From Pollutimonas subterranea (lineage in GTDB: Bacteria > Pseudomonadota > Gammaproteobacteria > Burkholderiales > Burkholderiaceae_B): DNA of 64,000 nucleotides. The stretch is taken from NCBI RefSeq assembly GCF_002849655.1, contig NZ_PDNW01000001.1, positions 434,001 through 498,000 on the forward strand, given 5' to 3'. The notes beneath the pieces are model-generated. The model saw only the letters and a program-made list of their open reading frames with translations, was not told the DNA's origin and made no database searches. The translations under genes and the position numbers were made by a program. Below, piece after piece: positions 50,180 through 59,065 of the stretch (within the stretch, counting starts at the first letter, position 1; every line of letters begins with the position of its first letter).

Positions 50180-52451
50180 GTACAAGAAGTTATGGTGGTT
50201 ATTACTGGCCGTTTTGGCAGTCACGTTCGGAGTTCTCGGGTGGAGCGGTGTTGAAATTTATCGGCAAGTTCCACCCATTCCGGCTCAAGTCGTCACCACC
50301 TCCGGCCAGGAGCTGATGACCAAAGAGCAGATTCTAGATGGTCAAACCGCCTGGCAAAGCACCGGCGGCATGCAGGTTGGTTCGATCTGGGGCCATGGCG
50401 CCTATCAGGCGCCCGACTGGAGCGCCGACTGGTTGCACCGCGAATTGCTGGCCTGGCTCGAAGTAGCCGCCCAGGAAACAGCGGGTGTTCCTTTTGCCGA
50501 GCTGAATGAAGACCAGCAGGCGGCATTGAAGAACCAGCTGAAAAATGAATATCGCCGCAACACGCTCAATCCCGACACCGGTGTGGTCACCGTGTCGGAG
50601 CGGCGGGCCAAGGCGATGGCCACTACCGGCGATTACTACATCAGGCTTTATGGCGACGCCCCCGAGCTGCAAAAGACACGGTCCAACTTCGCCATGAAGG
50701 AAAACACGCTGCCCGATGCGGGCCGGCGTGCAGACCTGGTCAAGTTCTACTTCTGGCTGTCCTGGGCCGCGTCGACTGAACGTCCGAATGCGGATGTCAC
50801 CTATACCAACAACTGGCCGCACGAGCCTCTGGTGGATAACCATCCTTCGGGCGCCAACATCATGTGGTCGATTGCCAGCGTGGTGTTCTTGCTGGCGGGT
50901 ATTGCGTTCCTGGTATGGGGATGGGCATTCCTGCATCGGGATCACCCCGAACCCGAGTCGCCCAAAAAGGATCCGCTTACGCTTGGCGCCTTGACGCCTT
51001 CACAGCGCGCATTGGGTAAATACTTGTTCCTGGTCGTTGCACTGTTCATCGCGCAAGTATTGCTGGGTGGCTTGACCGCACACTATACCGTCGAAGGGCA
51101 GACTTTCTACGGCATCAACATTTCGGAATGGCTGCCGTACTCGCTGACCCGGACATGGCACTTGCAAACCGCCTTGTTCTGGATTGCATCGGGATTCCTG
51201 GCCGCCGGCTTGTTTCTTGCACCGATTGTCAATGGCGGCAAGGATCCCAAGTACCAGAAGCTGGGCGTGGATATCCTGTTCTGGGCACTGGTGGTCCTGG
51301 TCGTTGGGGCCTACGTGGGCAACTTCCTTGCCATCAAGCACATCATGCCTCCGCAGTTCAATTTCTGGCTCGGTCATCAAGGCTACGAATACCTTGAGCT
51401 GGGTCGCCTCTGGCAAATCGTGAAGTTCCTGGGCTTGGCATTCTGGCTGTTGCTGATGCTGCGCGGCATGCTGCCTGCCTTCAAAAAGGGTGGCGACAAG
51501 AACCTGCTGGCCTTGCTGGTTGCCTCGACCATTGCCATCGGCGTGTTCTATGGTACCGGTCTGTTCTACGGTGAACGCACGCACATCACCATCATGGAAT
51601 ACTGGCGCTGGTGGGTCGTCCACCTTTGGGTGGAAGGCTTCTTCGAAGTCTTTGCAACCACAGCCTTGGCATTCATCTTCGCGACCATGGGCCTGGTGTC
51701 CAAACGCGGCGCAACGGTAGCCAGCCTGGCCTCCGCGTCCTTGTTCATGCTGGGCGGCGTGCCCGGTACCTTGCACCACATGTATTTCTCGGGCACCACC
51801 ACGCCCATCATGGCTATCGGTGCAAGCTTCAGTGCTCTTGAAGTCGTACCCCTGATCATCCTGGGCTATGAAGCATGGGAAAACTGGCGCCTGAAAGAAC
51901 GCGCTCCCTGGATGGAAGCGGTTCGCTGGCCCTTGATGTGCTTTGTTGCCGTCGCCTTCTGGAACATGCTGGGTGCGGGTGTATTTGGCTTCATGGTCAA
52001 TCCTCCCATCTCCCTGTACTACATCCAGGGCCTTAACACCACGCCGGTCCACGCTCATGCGGCCCTCTTCGGTGTATACGGCTTCCTGGCCATCGGCTTC
52101 ACCTTACTGGTACTGCGCTACATCGTGCCTGGCTTCAAGTTCAACGACTCGCTCATGCGTACCGGCTTTTGGGGCTTGAACCTTGGCCTGGTGCTCATGA
52201 TTGGTACAAGCCTGTTCCCCATTGGGCTTATCCAGGCTTATGCCAGCATCACCGAAGGCATGTGGTACGCCCGCAGTGAAGAATTCATGCAGCAACCCAT
52301 TCTGCAAACGCTGCGCTGGGTTCGTACCTTCGGTGACGTGGTCTTCATCGTGGGTGCATTCGCTGTGTTCTGGCAAGTCGTGATCGGCGTCTTCCAGCCA
52401 AAGAGCTACCTCAAGCATGACGTCTACGGTGTAACAGCCGCCGCCGAGTAA
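50172..52451 (+). CDS. norB: Quinol-dependent nitric oxide reductase (qNOR)
   Basis: The 759-residue membrane enzyme reduces NO to N2O with quinol as donor. The N-terminal extension of about 220 residues (TSGQELMTKEQILDGQTAWQ onward) carries the fused NorC-like periplasmic domain without haem c, which separates qNOR from cNOR. The C-terminal 12-helix domain has His ligands in YWRWWVVHLWVEGFFEVF, VPGTLHHMYFSGTT and the THVHAHAALFGVYGFL-like stretch (VHAHAALFGV). ATG 50172 follows an AGGAG site; the frame is open from 50142 but that lacks one. The gene ends before a strong terminator at 52526. Confidence 0.93.
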   Translation: MGEYKKLWWLLLAVLAVTFGVLGWSGVEIYRQVPPIPAQVVTTSGQELMTKEQILDGQTAWQSTGGMQVGSIWGHGAYQAPDWSADWLHRELLAWLEVAAQETAGVPFAELNEDQQAALKNQLKNEYRRNTLNPDTGVVTVSERRAKAMATTGDYYIRLYGDAPELQKTRSNFAMKENTLPDAGRRADLVKFYFWLSWAASTERPNADVTYTNNWPHEPLVDNHPSGANIMWSIASVVFLLAGIAFLVWGWAFLHRDHPEPESPKKDPLTLGALTPSQRALGKYLFLVVALFIAQVLLGGLTAHYTVEGQTFYGINISEWLPYSLTRTWHLQTALFWIASGFLAAGLFLAPIVNGGKDPKYQKLGVDILFWALVVLVVGAYVGNFLAIKHIMPPQFNFWLGHQGYEYLELGRLWQIVKFLGLAFWLLLMLRGMLPAFKKGGDKNLLALLVASTIAIGVFYGTGLFYGERTHITIMEYWRWWVVHLWVEGFFEVFATTALAFIFATMGLVSKRGATVASLASASLFMLGGVPGTLHHMYFSGTTTPIMAIGASFSALEVVPLIILGYEAWENWRLKERAPWMEAVRWPLMCFVAVAFWNMLGAGVFGFMVNPPISLYYIQGLNTTPVHAHAALFGVYGFLAIGFTLLVLRYIVPGFKFNDSLMRTGFWGLNLGLVLMIGTSLFPIGLIQAYASITEGMWYARSEEFMQQPILQTLRWVRTFGDVVFIVGAFAVFWQVVIGVFQPKSYLKHDVYGVTAAAE

Positions 52452-52525
52452 ACAGACATTCGCCTTGCAGCGTATGCCTGGCAATGCAGTATCCCGCCCT
52501 GAACAGGGTGGTGCTTGAAGGACAG

Positions 52526-52558
52526 AAGGGGCTGCCATGTGCAGCCCCTTCTCTCGTT
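52526..52558 (+). terminator. Rho-independent terminator after norB
   Basis: A perfect 10-bp stem, AAGGGGCTGC (52526-52535) with GCAGCCCCTT (52541-52550) and a 5-base loop, is followed by CTCTCGTT. The T-run is poor. It is 74 bases past the norB stop. Confidence 0.75.
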
Positions 52559-52595
52559 CTATTCTGAATGAGACGCTGACGGAAGTTTGTTACAT

Positions 52596-52617
52596 CGCAT
52601 TACATTATAATAATGCG
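52596..52617. promoter_or_regulatory. Operator-like inverted repeat over the sulP promoter
   Basis: CGCATTA (52596-52602) and TAATGCG (52611-52617) form a perfect 7-bp inverted repeat with an 8-base spacer. A good -10 element TATAAT lies inside it (52606-52611), so a bound regulator would cover the promoter. The sequence GCGCTACATT just beyond is repeated near the dsbB promoter at 55042-55051. The regulator is unknown. Confidence 0.5.
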
Positions 52618-52647
52618 CTACATTGCACTGGCTACTCTGGAGTCTCG

Positions 52648-54306
52648 ATGTTTGCTCTTATTGATGCGTACCGCGCCGGGCTGTTGCAACGACCACACTG
52701 GTTCCGCAATATTGTCGCCGGCCTGATCGTTGGCGTCGTGGCCCTGCCCCTGGCCATGGCTTTCGCAATCGCTTCGGGGGTGAAGCCCGAGCAGGGCATT
52801 TATACCGCCATCATCGCGGGCATTATCGTTTCGCTGTTTGGTGGCAGCCGGGTGCAGATCGCAGGGCCAACAGGCGCATTCATCGTAATTCTTGCAGCCG
52901 TTGTCGCGCAGCACGGCGTCGACGGCTTGCAGATTGCCACCGCAATGGCCGGCATCATCTTGCTGCTCTTTGGCATTGCCCGCATGGGCGCTGTCATCAA
53001 GTTCATTCCGGCCCCCGTCATCGTCGGTTTTACGGCCGGCATTGGCGTGGTCATATGGGTCGGCCAATGGAAAGACTTCTTCGGCTTGCCGCCCGTTGCC
53101 GGCGAGCATTTCCACCAGAAATTGTGGCAGTTGCTGCAGGCCTTGCCCCAGTTCGACTGGGCAACAACCATCCTGGCGCTCATCGCCCTGGCCCTGCTCA
53201 TTGTCACGCCGCGCATACACGTGCTGGCACGAGTGCCGGGCCCGCTGCTGGCTTTGGTGATCGTCACGATCATCCAGGCCATATTCAATTTCGAAAGCGT
53301 GGCGACCATAGGCAGCACTTACGGCGAGATACCGCGTGGCTTGCCCTCATGGCAGTTTCCTGACATTACGCTATCGCGCCTGGTCGAGCTTATCGGTCCT
53401 GCTTTTGCCATTGCAATGCTGGGTGCAATCGAGTCGCTGCTTTCGGCGGTGGTGGCCGACGGCATGGCAGGCACACGGCACAATTCCAACCAGGAACTCA
53501 TCGGCCAGGGACTGGCCAACATCGTGGCGCCCTTATTCGGCGGTATTGCGGCGACCGGCGCCATCGCGCGCACAGCCACCAATATCCGCAACGGGGGTAC
53601 CAGCCCCATTGCCGGCGTCGTGCACGCGTTGACACTGGTTGTAGTCCTGCTCTTTCTGGCGCCGCTGGCCGCCAATATTCCCTTGGCCTGCCTTGCCGCC
53701 ATCCTTTTTATCGTCGCCTGGAACATGAGCGAACTGCGTCACGTGATCAAGATGATCAAAGGCGCGCCGAGGGCGGACGTCGTCATACTGCTGGTTACCT
53801 TCGTACTGACAGTTTTTGCCGATCTGGTTGTCGCGGTGAACATCGGCGTGGTGCTGGCCATGCTGCACTTCATGCGCCGCATGGCCGAAAGCGTGGTGGT
53901 ACGCCGCCAGAATGGTCCCGCGCTGGATAAAGAACTGGCGCAAGAAGGTGTGCACCACTTGCCGGCGGGCGTGTTGGTGTATGCCGTGGAAGGGCCGTTC
54001 TTCTTCGCGGCCGTCGAGGCGTTCGAGCGCGCGCTGGCCGATACCAATACCGACCCCGAGGTTCTCGTGATTCGCCTGCGGAATGTACCGTTTATCGATG
54101 CAACCGGTTTGCAAACGCTGGAAGAAGTGGTGCTTGACCTGCAGGCACGCGGGGTGCGCGTGATGATCGTGGAGGCGAACTCACGAGTCTACGAGAAGCT
54201 TGGCAAAATGGGCCTTATTGCCACGCTTGGTCCTGGAAACGTGGCCGCCACGCTTATCGAGGCCATTGTCCAGTTGACGGGACCTATTGCAGCCAGAGAT
54301 AGCTGA
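52648..54306 (+). CDS. SulP-family anion transporter with STAS domain
   Basis: The 552-residue protein has about twelve to fourteen helices of the SLC26/SulP fold (AGLIVGVVALPLAMAFAIASGVKPEQGIYTAIIAG; GGSRVQIAGPTGAFIVIL) and a C-terminal STAS domain (residues about 440-540; VLVIRLRNVPFIDATGLQTLEEVV). It may carry sulfate, bicarbonate or another anion. ATG 52648 follows CTGGAGTCTCG. It overlaps the convergent dsbB gene by 23 bp at the 3' end. No carbonic-anhydrase gene is next to it. Confidence 0.9.
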   Translation: MFALIDAYRAGLLQRPHWFRNIVAGLIVGVVALPLAMAFAIASGVKPEQGIYTAIIAGIIVSLFGGSRVQIAGPTGAFIVILAAVVAQHGVDGLQIATAMAGIILLLFGIARMGAVIKFIPAPVIVGFTAGIGVVIWVGQWKDFFGLPPVAGEHFHQKLWQLLQALPQFDWATTILALIALALLIVTPRIHVLARVPGPLLALVIVTIIQAIFNFESVATIGSTYGEIPRGLPSWQFPDITLSRLVELIGPAFAIAMLGAIESLLSAVVADGMAGTRHNSNQELIGQGLANIVAPLFGGIAATGAIARTATNIRNGGTSPIAGVVHALTLVVVLLFLAPLAANIPLACLAAILFIVAWNMSELRHVIKMIKGAPRADVVILLVTFVLTVFADLVVAVNIGVVLAMLHFMRRMAESVVVRRQNGPALDKELAQEGVHHLPAGVLVYAVEGPFFFAAVEAFERALADTNTDPEVLVIRLRNVPFIDATGLQTLEEVVLDLQARGVRVMIVEANSRVYEKLGKMGLIATLGPGNVAATLIEAIVQLTGPIAARDS

Positions 54307-54850
54307 CCGGATCGTCGGGACAAGCACCAAACCCGCATTCCAGCAAGGTCGACACCATATTGCCGGCTACCAGAATAACAAATACCCACATGATGCTGCG
54401 GGCGATACGGCTGACTTGCTGGGCATTGGGCTGGTCGGAACAGCGGCGGTCTACGATCAACATGATCGCGGTCCACCCCAGGAAGGCAATAAAAAAGATC
54501 AGGGCCCAGGTGTAAAAATGCAGGCCCATGAAGGGGGGGCCGTAGCCCGGGTCACCGGCACCGATATGCAGGAGTACCTGTCGTCCGGCCGCAAATGCGC
54601 CTCCCAGGGCCGACAGGATGATCATGCCGTAATGCATGGCGGAAGGGCCGAACCGCAGGTTCAGCAGCAGCCCAATTCCAATCATGACGAAAGCGACGCG
54701 CTGCAAGAGACACAGCGGACAGGGCAGGTCGTTGAAGGCAAATTGCCAGATGAAAGCAAACAGCAATATCCCGCAGATGCCGGCCAGCGCCAGCAGGTTA
54801 AGCGCACGCGACAGCGGATAGGTAGTGTTCGTGTAGTAGGAGTTCGCCAT
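54284..54850 (-). CDS. dsbB: Disulfide bond formation protein DsbB
   Basis: The 188-residue protein has four membrane helices and the two redox Cys pairs of DsbB: CPLC at residues 44-47 in the first periplasmic loop and Cys172/Cys177 near the C-terminus, an unusual position after the last helix. It passes electrons from DsbA to quinone. A small DUF5993-like membrane gene lies 3 bases upstream on the same strand. No dsbA is seen in this window. Confidence 0.88.
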   Translation of the reverse strand: MANSYYTNTTYPLSRALNLLALAGICGILLFAFIWQFAFNDLPCPLCLLQRVAFVMIGIGLLLNLRFGPSAMHYGMIILSALGGAFAAGRQVLLHIGAGDPGYGPPFMGLHFYTWALIFFIAFLGWTAIMLIVDRRCSDQPNAQQVSRIARSIMWVFVILVAGNMVSTLLECGFGACPDDPVSYLWLQ

Positions 54851-54853
54851 GGC

Positions 54854-55012
54854 TTAGAGTGAAAGTCCCATAGGATCGGTCATGTGGAATTTGCACCACG
54901 CGGCAAAGATCACCAGGGTAAGCAGCCACAGTGAAATACAGGCGGGGCGATGGCCTTTCAGGCCAAACCAGGCGGCGAGCATGCCGGTCAGAAAAGGCAG
55001 CATCATAATCAT
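54854..55012 (-). CDS. Tiny two-helix membrane protein, DUF5993-like, upstream of dsbB
   Basis: The 52-residue product from ATG 55012 is nearly all membrane helix: IMMLPFLTGMLAAWFGLKGH and ISLWLLTLVIFAAWCKFHMTDPMGL. The pattern of a short hydrophobic start, a basic loop and a terminal W.K.H.TDP..L motif resembles DUF5993 proteins, which often sit beside dsbB. Met codons at 55006 and 55003 are alternative starts; the longer frame to 55072 is less likely because it crosses the promoter region. A role with DsbB is inferred from context. Confidence 0.7.
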   Translation of the reverse strand: MIMMLPFLTGMLAAWFGLKGHRPACISLWLLTLVIFAAWCKFHMTDPMGLSL

Positions 55013-55045
55013 GGGCGCACATACTCTCGACGTAAATAATAGCGC

Positions 55046-55056
55046 TACATTATGTA
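55046..55056. promoter_or_regulatory. Palindrome at the dsbB promoter
   Basis: TACATTATGTA is a perfect 11-base palindrome, 34 bases upstream of the ATG at 55012. On the minus strand a possible -10 TATTAT lies just downstream. The stretch GCGCTACATT (55042-55051) is shared with the sulP upstream region (52615-52624), which suggests one regulator for both units. Confidence 0.4.
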
Positions 55057-55088
55057 ACGTAACCTGCGCCAATGCCAGCGTTTAATCA

Positions 55089-55811
55089 TTAAAGAGACTG
55101 GATCTGACGTTCCAGCGCTGCACTCACCGCCGCTACGAAGTGACGGTCGTCCGTCGCGGGCACAGTGGCCAACGTATGCAGCGAGGCAATCTTGTCGCTG
55201 GAATATCGTTTCTCGCTGCCGATGGCTTGCTCAAAACGATTGGCGCATTGGGTCAGCGCTGCGACGTCGACCTCTGCCAGTATCAACCCGTGTACGAGCA
55301 CGATCTGAATGGTGTCCGTGCCCGAGGCGACGGCTTGACGGCGCCATAGCTGGGCCGTGCCGGCAACTTTCCTGGCACTCGGCCCGCAGCCGACCGCGAG
55401 GTTATAACGGCCATCGCAAAACGAACCTTCCACGGCCTGGGGATGGCTATCTATGCCGACCTCCCGCAAGGCGGCTGCGATCACACGGCAAATTAGCAGA
55501 TAGGCGTCGTCCGAATGGTCCAGTGGCTTGCCGTCGACCGCGTAGGCCAGGCTGAGGTTTATGATGCCTGGTCCTTGCGGGACAATGCCGCCGCCGGATT
55601 GCCGGACGGTTACCGGCCAGCCCAGTCCGGCGAACGACGTGCAGCTTGCCGCAAAAGAAGCATGGCGCTGATAGGTACGAGGCACAACCAGGCCCTGGCC
55701 GGACTCCCATAGGCACGCGGTAGGTCCGTGTTGAGCGGCCAAGCCGACCAGGCATTCGTCGAAGCGGGCATCCTGGCATAAGCCCGTTGAAGGCAGCAAC
55801 TGGAATCGCAT
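55089..55811 (-). CDS. Lipoate-protein ligase A family protein
   Basis: The 240-residue protein belongs to the BPL/LplA/LipB fold. The conserved ligase block appears as VTVRQSGGGIVPQGPGIINLSL, and the catalytic Lys region as CGPSARKVAGTAQLWRR. It joins lipoic acid or octanoate to lipoyl domains, or transfers it between proteins. It is shorter than full LplA (about 340 residues) and lacks the C-terminal accessory domain, so it may rely on a partner or use an acyl-protein donor. The neighbours give no clear pathway clue. Confidence 0.8.
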   Translation of the reverse strand: MRFQLLPSTGLCQDARFDECLVGLAAQHGPTACLWESGQGLVVPRTYQRHASFAASCTSFAGLGWPVTVRQSGGGIVPQGPGIINLSLAYAVDGKPLDHSDDAYLLICRVIAAALREVGIDSHPQAVEGSFCDGRYNLAVGCGPSARKVAGTAQLWRRQAVASGTDTIQIVLVHGLILAEVDVAALTQCANRFEQAIGSEKRYSSDKIASLHTLATVPATDDRHFVAAVSAALERQIQSL

Positions 55812-55836
55812 GGGCTTTCGGGTAACTAGCCCAAGG

Positions 55837-56304
55837 TCAAGTACGGACCATGGCGAATTCTTCGTCGCTCATGAACATATAGCGCACCGCGTCGATAAGG
55901 CCCAGAATGATGACCAGCGGCGCGAAGAAATAGAAGATGGCCAGGTAGAAAATGCCCCAGCCGATCTGCCCGAGAAAAAAGCGGTGCGCACCTAGCCAGC
56001 CCAGAAAAATCGCCAACACAATCGCGATCTTGCGGTGATTGGTGGGCTTCTCCAGTTCGGAGCCTTTGCTCTTGATGATCCACAGGCTGATGGGGACGGT
56101 AAGAAGCAGGGCGATGATGACCTTGGTGGCGTGAAGGGTAACGTAGTTTTTGGCCGCGTAGTACACGTCGGAAAAGTTATGAAATACCAGCCCGGTCAGA
56201 TGCGATATCCAGGCAAAGGCTTCATATGCTATCGCTTCGCCAAAGGTCAGCGCCACCAGAATAATGATAAAGACGGCGATGGCCAGAATGATTTTTTGCA
56301 GCAT
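55837..56304 (-). CDS. TM2-domain membrane protein
   Basis: The 155-residue protein has an N-terminal helix (IILAIAVFIIILVALTF), a second one (TKVIIALLLTVPISLWII) and a C-terminal TM2 domain with the family core AIFLGWLGAHRFFLGQIGWGIFYLAI and the end-motif LGLIDAVRYMFMSDEEF. TM2 proteins have no clear common function. It is transcribed with or next to the methyltransferase gene (30 bp). Confidence 0.88.
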   Translation of the reverse strand: MLQKIILAIAVFIIILVALTFGEAIAYEAFAWISHLTGLVFHNFSDVYYAAKNYVTLHATKVIIALLLTVPISLWIIKSKGSELEKPTNHRKIAIVLAIFLGWLGAHRFFLGQIGWGIFYLAIFYFFAPLVIILGLIDAVRYMFMSDEEFAMVRT

Positions 56305-56334
56305 GGTTCAGTGTGCCTCCGCACAGGACAAGCG

Positions 56335-57489
56335 TTAGTGTAGGGCCAGTCGCCACAACGACGTGGTTTCGGCGCTGCGCGCCGCGTGCAGCGGGTCGGC
56401 GTCGTCCGTAGCCTTGGGATGCGTGGGACGCGCATCCAGGCGGTCGATCACCCGCAATCCGGCATCGGTAAACGCTTCAAGCAGGAACTCGCGACTGCGC
56501 AGCCCCAGGTGCTCGGCCAAGTCAGACATGATCAGCCATCCTTCACCATCGGGGGTCAAGTGGCTGGCCAGTCCGTTCAGGAACCCCAGCAACATAGTGT
56601 TGTCCGGATCGTAAATGGCGCGTTCGATCGCGACGGTAGGCTTGGCCGGCAGCCATGGCGGATTGCAGACGATCAGCCCGCTGCGGCCTGCCGGGAACAG
56701 GTCGGCGTGCTGCAGGGTAATAACGCCTCCGAGGTCCAGCATTGCGATGTTTTCCTCTGCACAGGCCAGCGCTCGCGGGTCCTGGTCGGTTGCAATGACC
56801 TTGCGTACGCCGCGGTGGGCCAGTACGGCGGCCAGCACACCGCTGCCGGTTCCGATATCGAAAGCCAGCTCTTGCGTGGGCAGCGGAGCACGCGCGATCA
56901 AGTCTATGTATTCACCGCGATTGGGCGAGAACACGCCGTAGTCCACATGTATGCGGCGGCCGAGGGCAGAAATGGACACGCCTTTCTTCTTCCATTCGTA
57001 TGCGCCGATAATTCCTTGCAAGGCTCTGAGCGGCAGCAGAAACGGCTCGGGCGTTTCACCCAGGGCTGCCCGGCAGGCGTCGCGAACATCGGGTGCGCGG
57101 CGCAAGGCTATACCCGCATCAGGCCCCAATTCGATCAACAGCTTGTTCAGCAGTTGGCTGCGCTGGGACTGTTGCAGGCGGTGCCGGTTGAAGGTGTCAA
57201 TCGGCGACAGGGCGGCCTCGTCGGCGGGTACCGGCTTCTTTCTTTTATCGACGCGGCGCGTCAGCGCCTGCAGCAGCTGCCTTGCGTTCTGGAAGTCGCC
57301 GCGCCACAGCAAGGCGGTGCCCTGGCTGATCAGGCGATAGGCCGCATCGGCGCTCAGCGTGTCGTCGGCCGTAATGATCCGCTTGGGCGGCGCGCTGCTG
57401 TTTTGTGCATACCATCGTGCCGAACGGGCTTGTTCATTTTCCGTCCATCTTACGTGGACGGGTTCGGCGTTGGAGCTTGTTTCGAGCAT
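56335..57489 (-). CDS. SAM-dependent methyltransferase (class I, NPPW type)
   Basis: The 384-residue protein has an N-terminal domain of about 190 residues and a Rossmann methyltransferase domain: motif I in LAFDIGTGSGVLAAVLAHRGV, an acidic loop ATDQDPRALACAEENI, and the active-site NPPW (VCNPPWLP). The NPPW/NPPY motif is typical of enzymes that methylate a planar nitrogen in nucleic acid or glutamine, such as RlmG or PrmC types; the target is not known. ATG 57489 gives a plausible N-terminus. It is followed downstream by TM2. Confidence 0.85.
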   Translation of the reverse strand: MLETSSNAEPVHVRWTENEQARSARWYAQNSSAPPKRIITADDTLSADAAYRLISQGTALLWRGDFQNARQLLQALTRRVDKRKKPVPADEAALSPIDTFNRHRLQQSQRSQLLNKLLIELGPDAGIALRRAPDVRDACRAALGETPEPFLLPLRALQGIIGAYEWKKKGVSISALGRRIHVDYGVFSPNRGEYIDLIARAPLPTQELAFDIGTGSGVLAAVLAHRGVRKVIATDQDPRALACAEENIAMLDLGGVITLQHADLFPAGRSGLIVCNPPWLPAKPTVAIERAIYDPDNTMLLGFLNGLASHLTPDGEGWLIMSDLAEHLGLRSREFLLEAFTDAGLRVIDRLDARPTHPKATDDADPLHAARSAETTSLWRLALH

Positions 57490-57532
57490 GATTGGGCCAT
57501 TGATGGAATACCGTTATTGTAGGCCACCGGCA

Positions 57533-59032
57533 TCAAGACCTGGGCAGGCAGGTTTGCCGTACCGCATGCTCCCATTGTTCCATCAGCGCCTGTGCATCGG
57601 CCCGTGCGAGTTCCGGCGTGAAACTCCGCTCGACTTGCCACAGTGTGGATAGCTGCTCTTTGTTCTTGTAGACGCCGCTGGTCAGGCCGGCAAGATACGC
57701 GGCGCCCAATGCGGTTGTTTCCACCATCGTGGGGCGCAATACCGGAATGCCCAACAGGTCGGCCTGGAATTGCATCAGCAAATCGTTCACGCAGGCGCCG
57801 CCGTCCACACGCAGTTCGGCCAACGGTTCGGACCCGGCGGCCACCGCATCGCGGCTCATGGCCTGCAGCAAAGCGGCGCTTTGATACGCAATGCTTTCCA
57901 GCGCCGCGCGGGCAATATGTGCCATGGTGCTGCCGCGTGTAAGTCCCGTAATGGTGCCGCGCGCCTCGGGCGTCCAGTAGGGCGCGCCCAGGCCGGTAAA
58001 GGCCGGCACCAGCATTACGCCGCCCGAGTCGGGCACGGTTCGGGCAAGCTCTTCGATTTCGCTGCTTTTCTTGACGGCATTAAGGCCATCGCGCAACCAC
58101 TGCACCACGGCGCCTCCGACGAATACGCTGCCTTCCATGGCAAATTCCGTTTGCGTGCCTGTCTGCGCGGCGCTGGTGGTGACCAGGCCGTTTTGTGATG
58201 TCTGGAACTTTGTACCGGTGTGCATAAGCATGAAGCAGCCCGTGCCATAGGTGTTCTTGGCCATGCCGGCGCTAAAGCAGGCTTGGCCGAACAGGGCGCT
58301 TTGCTGGTCGCCGGCCACTCCGCAAATAGGAATGGCATGTCCCAGGAGTTCGGCATGTACGGCGCCGAATTCGGCGGCGGAAGGCAGGACTTGGGGCATG
58401 AGCGCGGGCTCGATGTCCAAGGCCTGCAGCAGTTCGTCGTCCCATTGGTTGTCATGGACATTGAACAGCATGGTGCGCGAGGCATTGCTGACGTCGGTAC
58501 TGTGCTTCTGGCCTTTGGTCAGTTGCCAGATCAGCCAGCTGTCCACCGTGCCGAAAGCCAGCTCGCCCCGGCGGGCTTGCTCGCGCGCTTCGGGTACATG
58601 GTCCAGTATCCATTTCAGCTTGGTGCCCGAAAAGTAGGCGTCGACGCGCAGGCCGGTTTTCGCAAGTATGCTGCGGTCCATGCCGTTTTCACGCAGCGCC
58701 GCACACGTCGGTTCGGCGCGCCGGTCCTGCCACACGATGGCGTTGTAGACCGGCTTGCCTGTCTTGCGATTCCACACCAGGGTGGTTTCTCGCTGGTTGG
58801 TGATGCCGATGGCGCGGATATCGCTGGCATCAAGGCCGGCTTTGGCGATGGCGTCCCGGGCGGTTGCTAGCTGCGTCGCCCAGATCTCCATGGGATCGTG
58901 TTCGACCCAGCCCAGTTCCGGATAGATCTGGGTGATTTCCTTTTGCGCCAGCGCCACGATGTTCCCCGCTACATCGAAGACGATGCTGCGCGTGCTGGAG
59001 GTTCCCTGGTCGAGTGCAAGTAGGTAGGTCAT
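57533..59032 (-). CDS. glpK: Glycerol kinase
   Basis: The 499-residue protein is a FGGY-family kinase: ATP site start [16 protein letters not shown], glycerol-binding region [11 protein letters not shown], the [16 protein letters not shown] loop and [20 protein letters not shown]. It phosphorylates glycerol to glycerol 3-phosphate. It lies just before glpR on the same strand (33 bp between them), both divergent from a glycerol ABC importer. No glycerol 3-phosphate dehydrogenase is in the window, though glpD may follow elsewhere. Confidence 0.95.
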   Translation of the reverse strand: MTYLLALDQGTSSTRSIVFDVAGNIVALAQKEITQIYPELGWVEHDPMEIWATQLATARDAIAKAGLDASDIRAIGITNQRETTLVWNRKTGKPVYNAIVWQDRRAEPTCAALRENGMDRSILAKTGLRVDAYFSGTKLKWILDHVPEAREQARRGELAFGTVDSWLIWQLTKGQKHSTDVSNASRTMLFNVHDNQWDDELLQALDIEPALMPQVLPSAAEFGAVHAELLGHAIPICGVAGDQQSALFGQACFSAGMAKNTYGTGCFMLMHTGTKFQTSQNGLVTTSAAQTGTQTEFAMEGSVFVGGAVVQWLRDGLNAVKKSSEIEELARTVPDSGGVMLVPAFTGLGAPYWTPEARGTITGLTRGSTMAHIARAALESIAYQSAALLQAMSRDAVAAGSEPLAELRVDGGACVNDLLMQFQADLLGIPVLRPTMVETTALGAAYLAGLTSGVYKNKEQLSTLWQVERSFTPELARADAQALMEQWEHAVRQTCLPRS

Positions 59033-59065
59033 GGCGGGCCGCTAAAAAGAATAGGCTGATTTGTA

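Noticed and set aside
51000-52058. 352-codon minus-strand frame inside norB
   Set aside because: It is a His/Gln/Asp-rich shadow of a membrane-protein gene.
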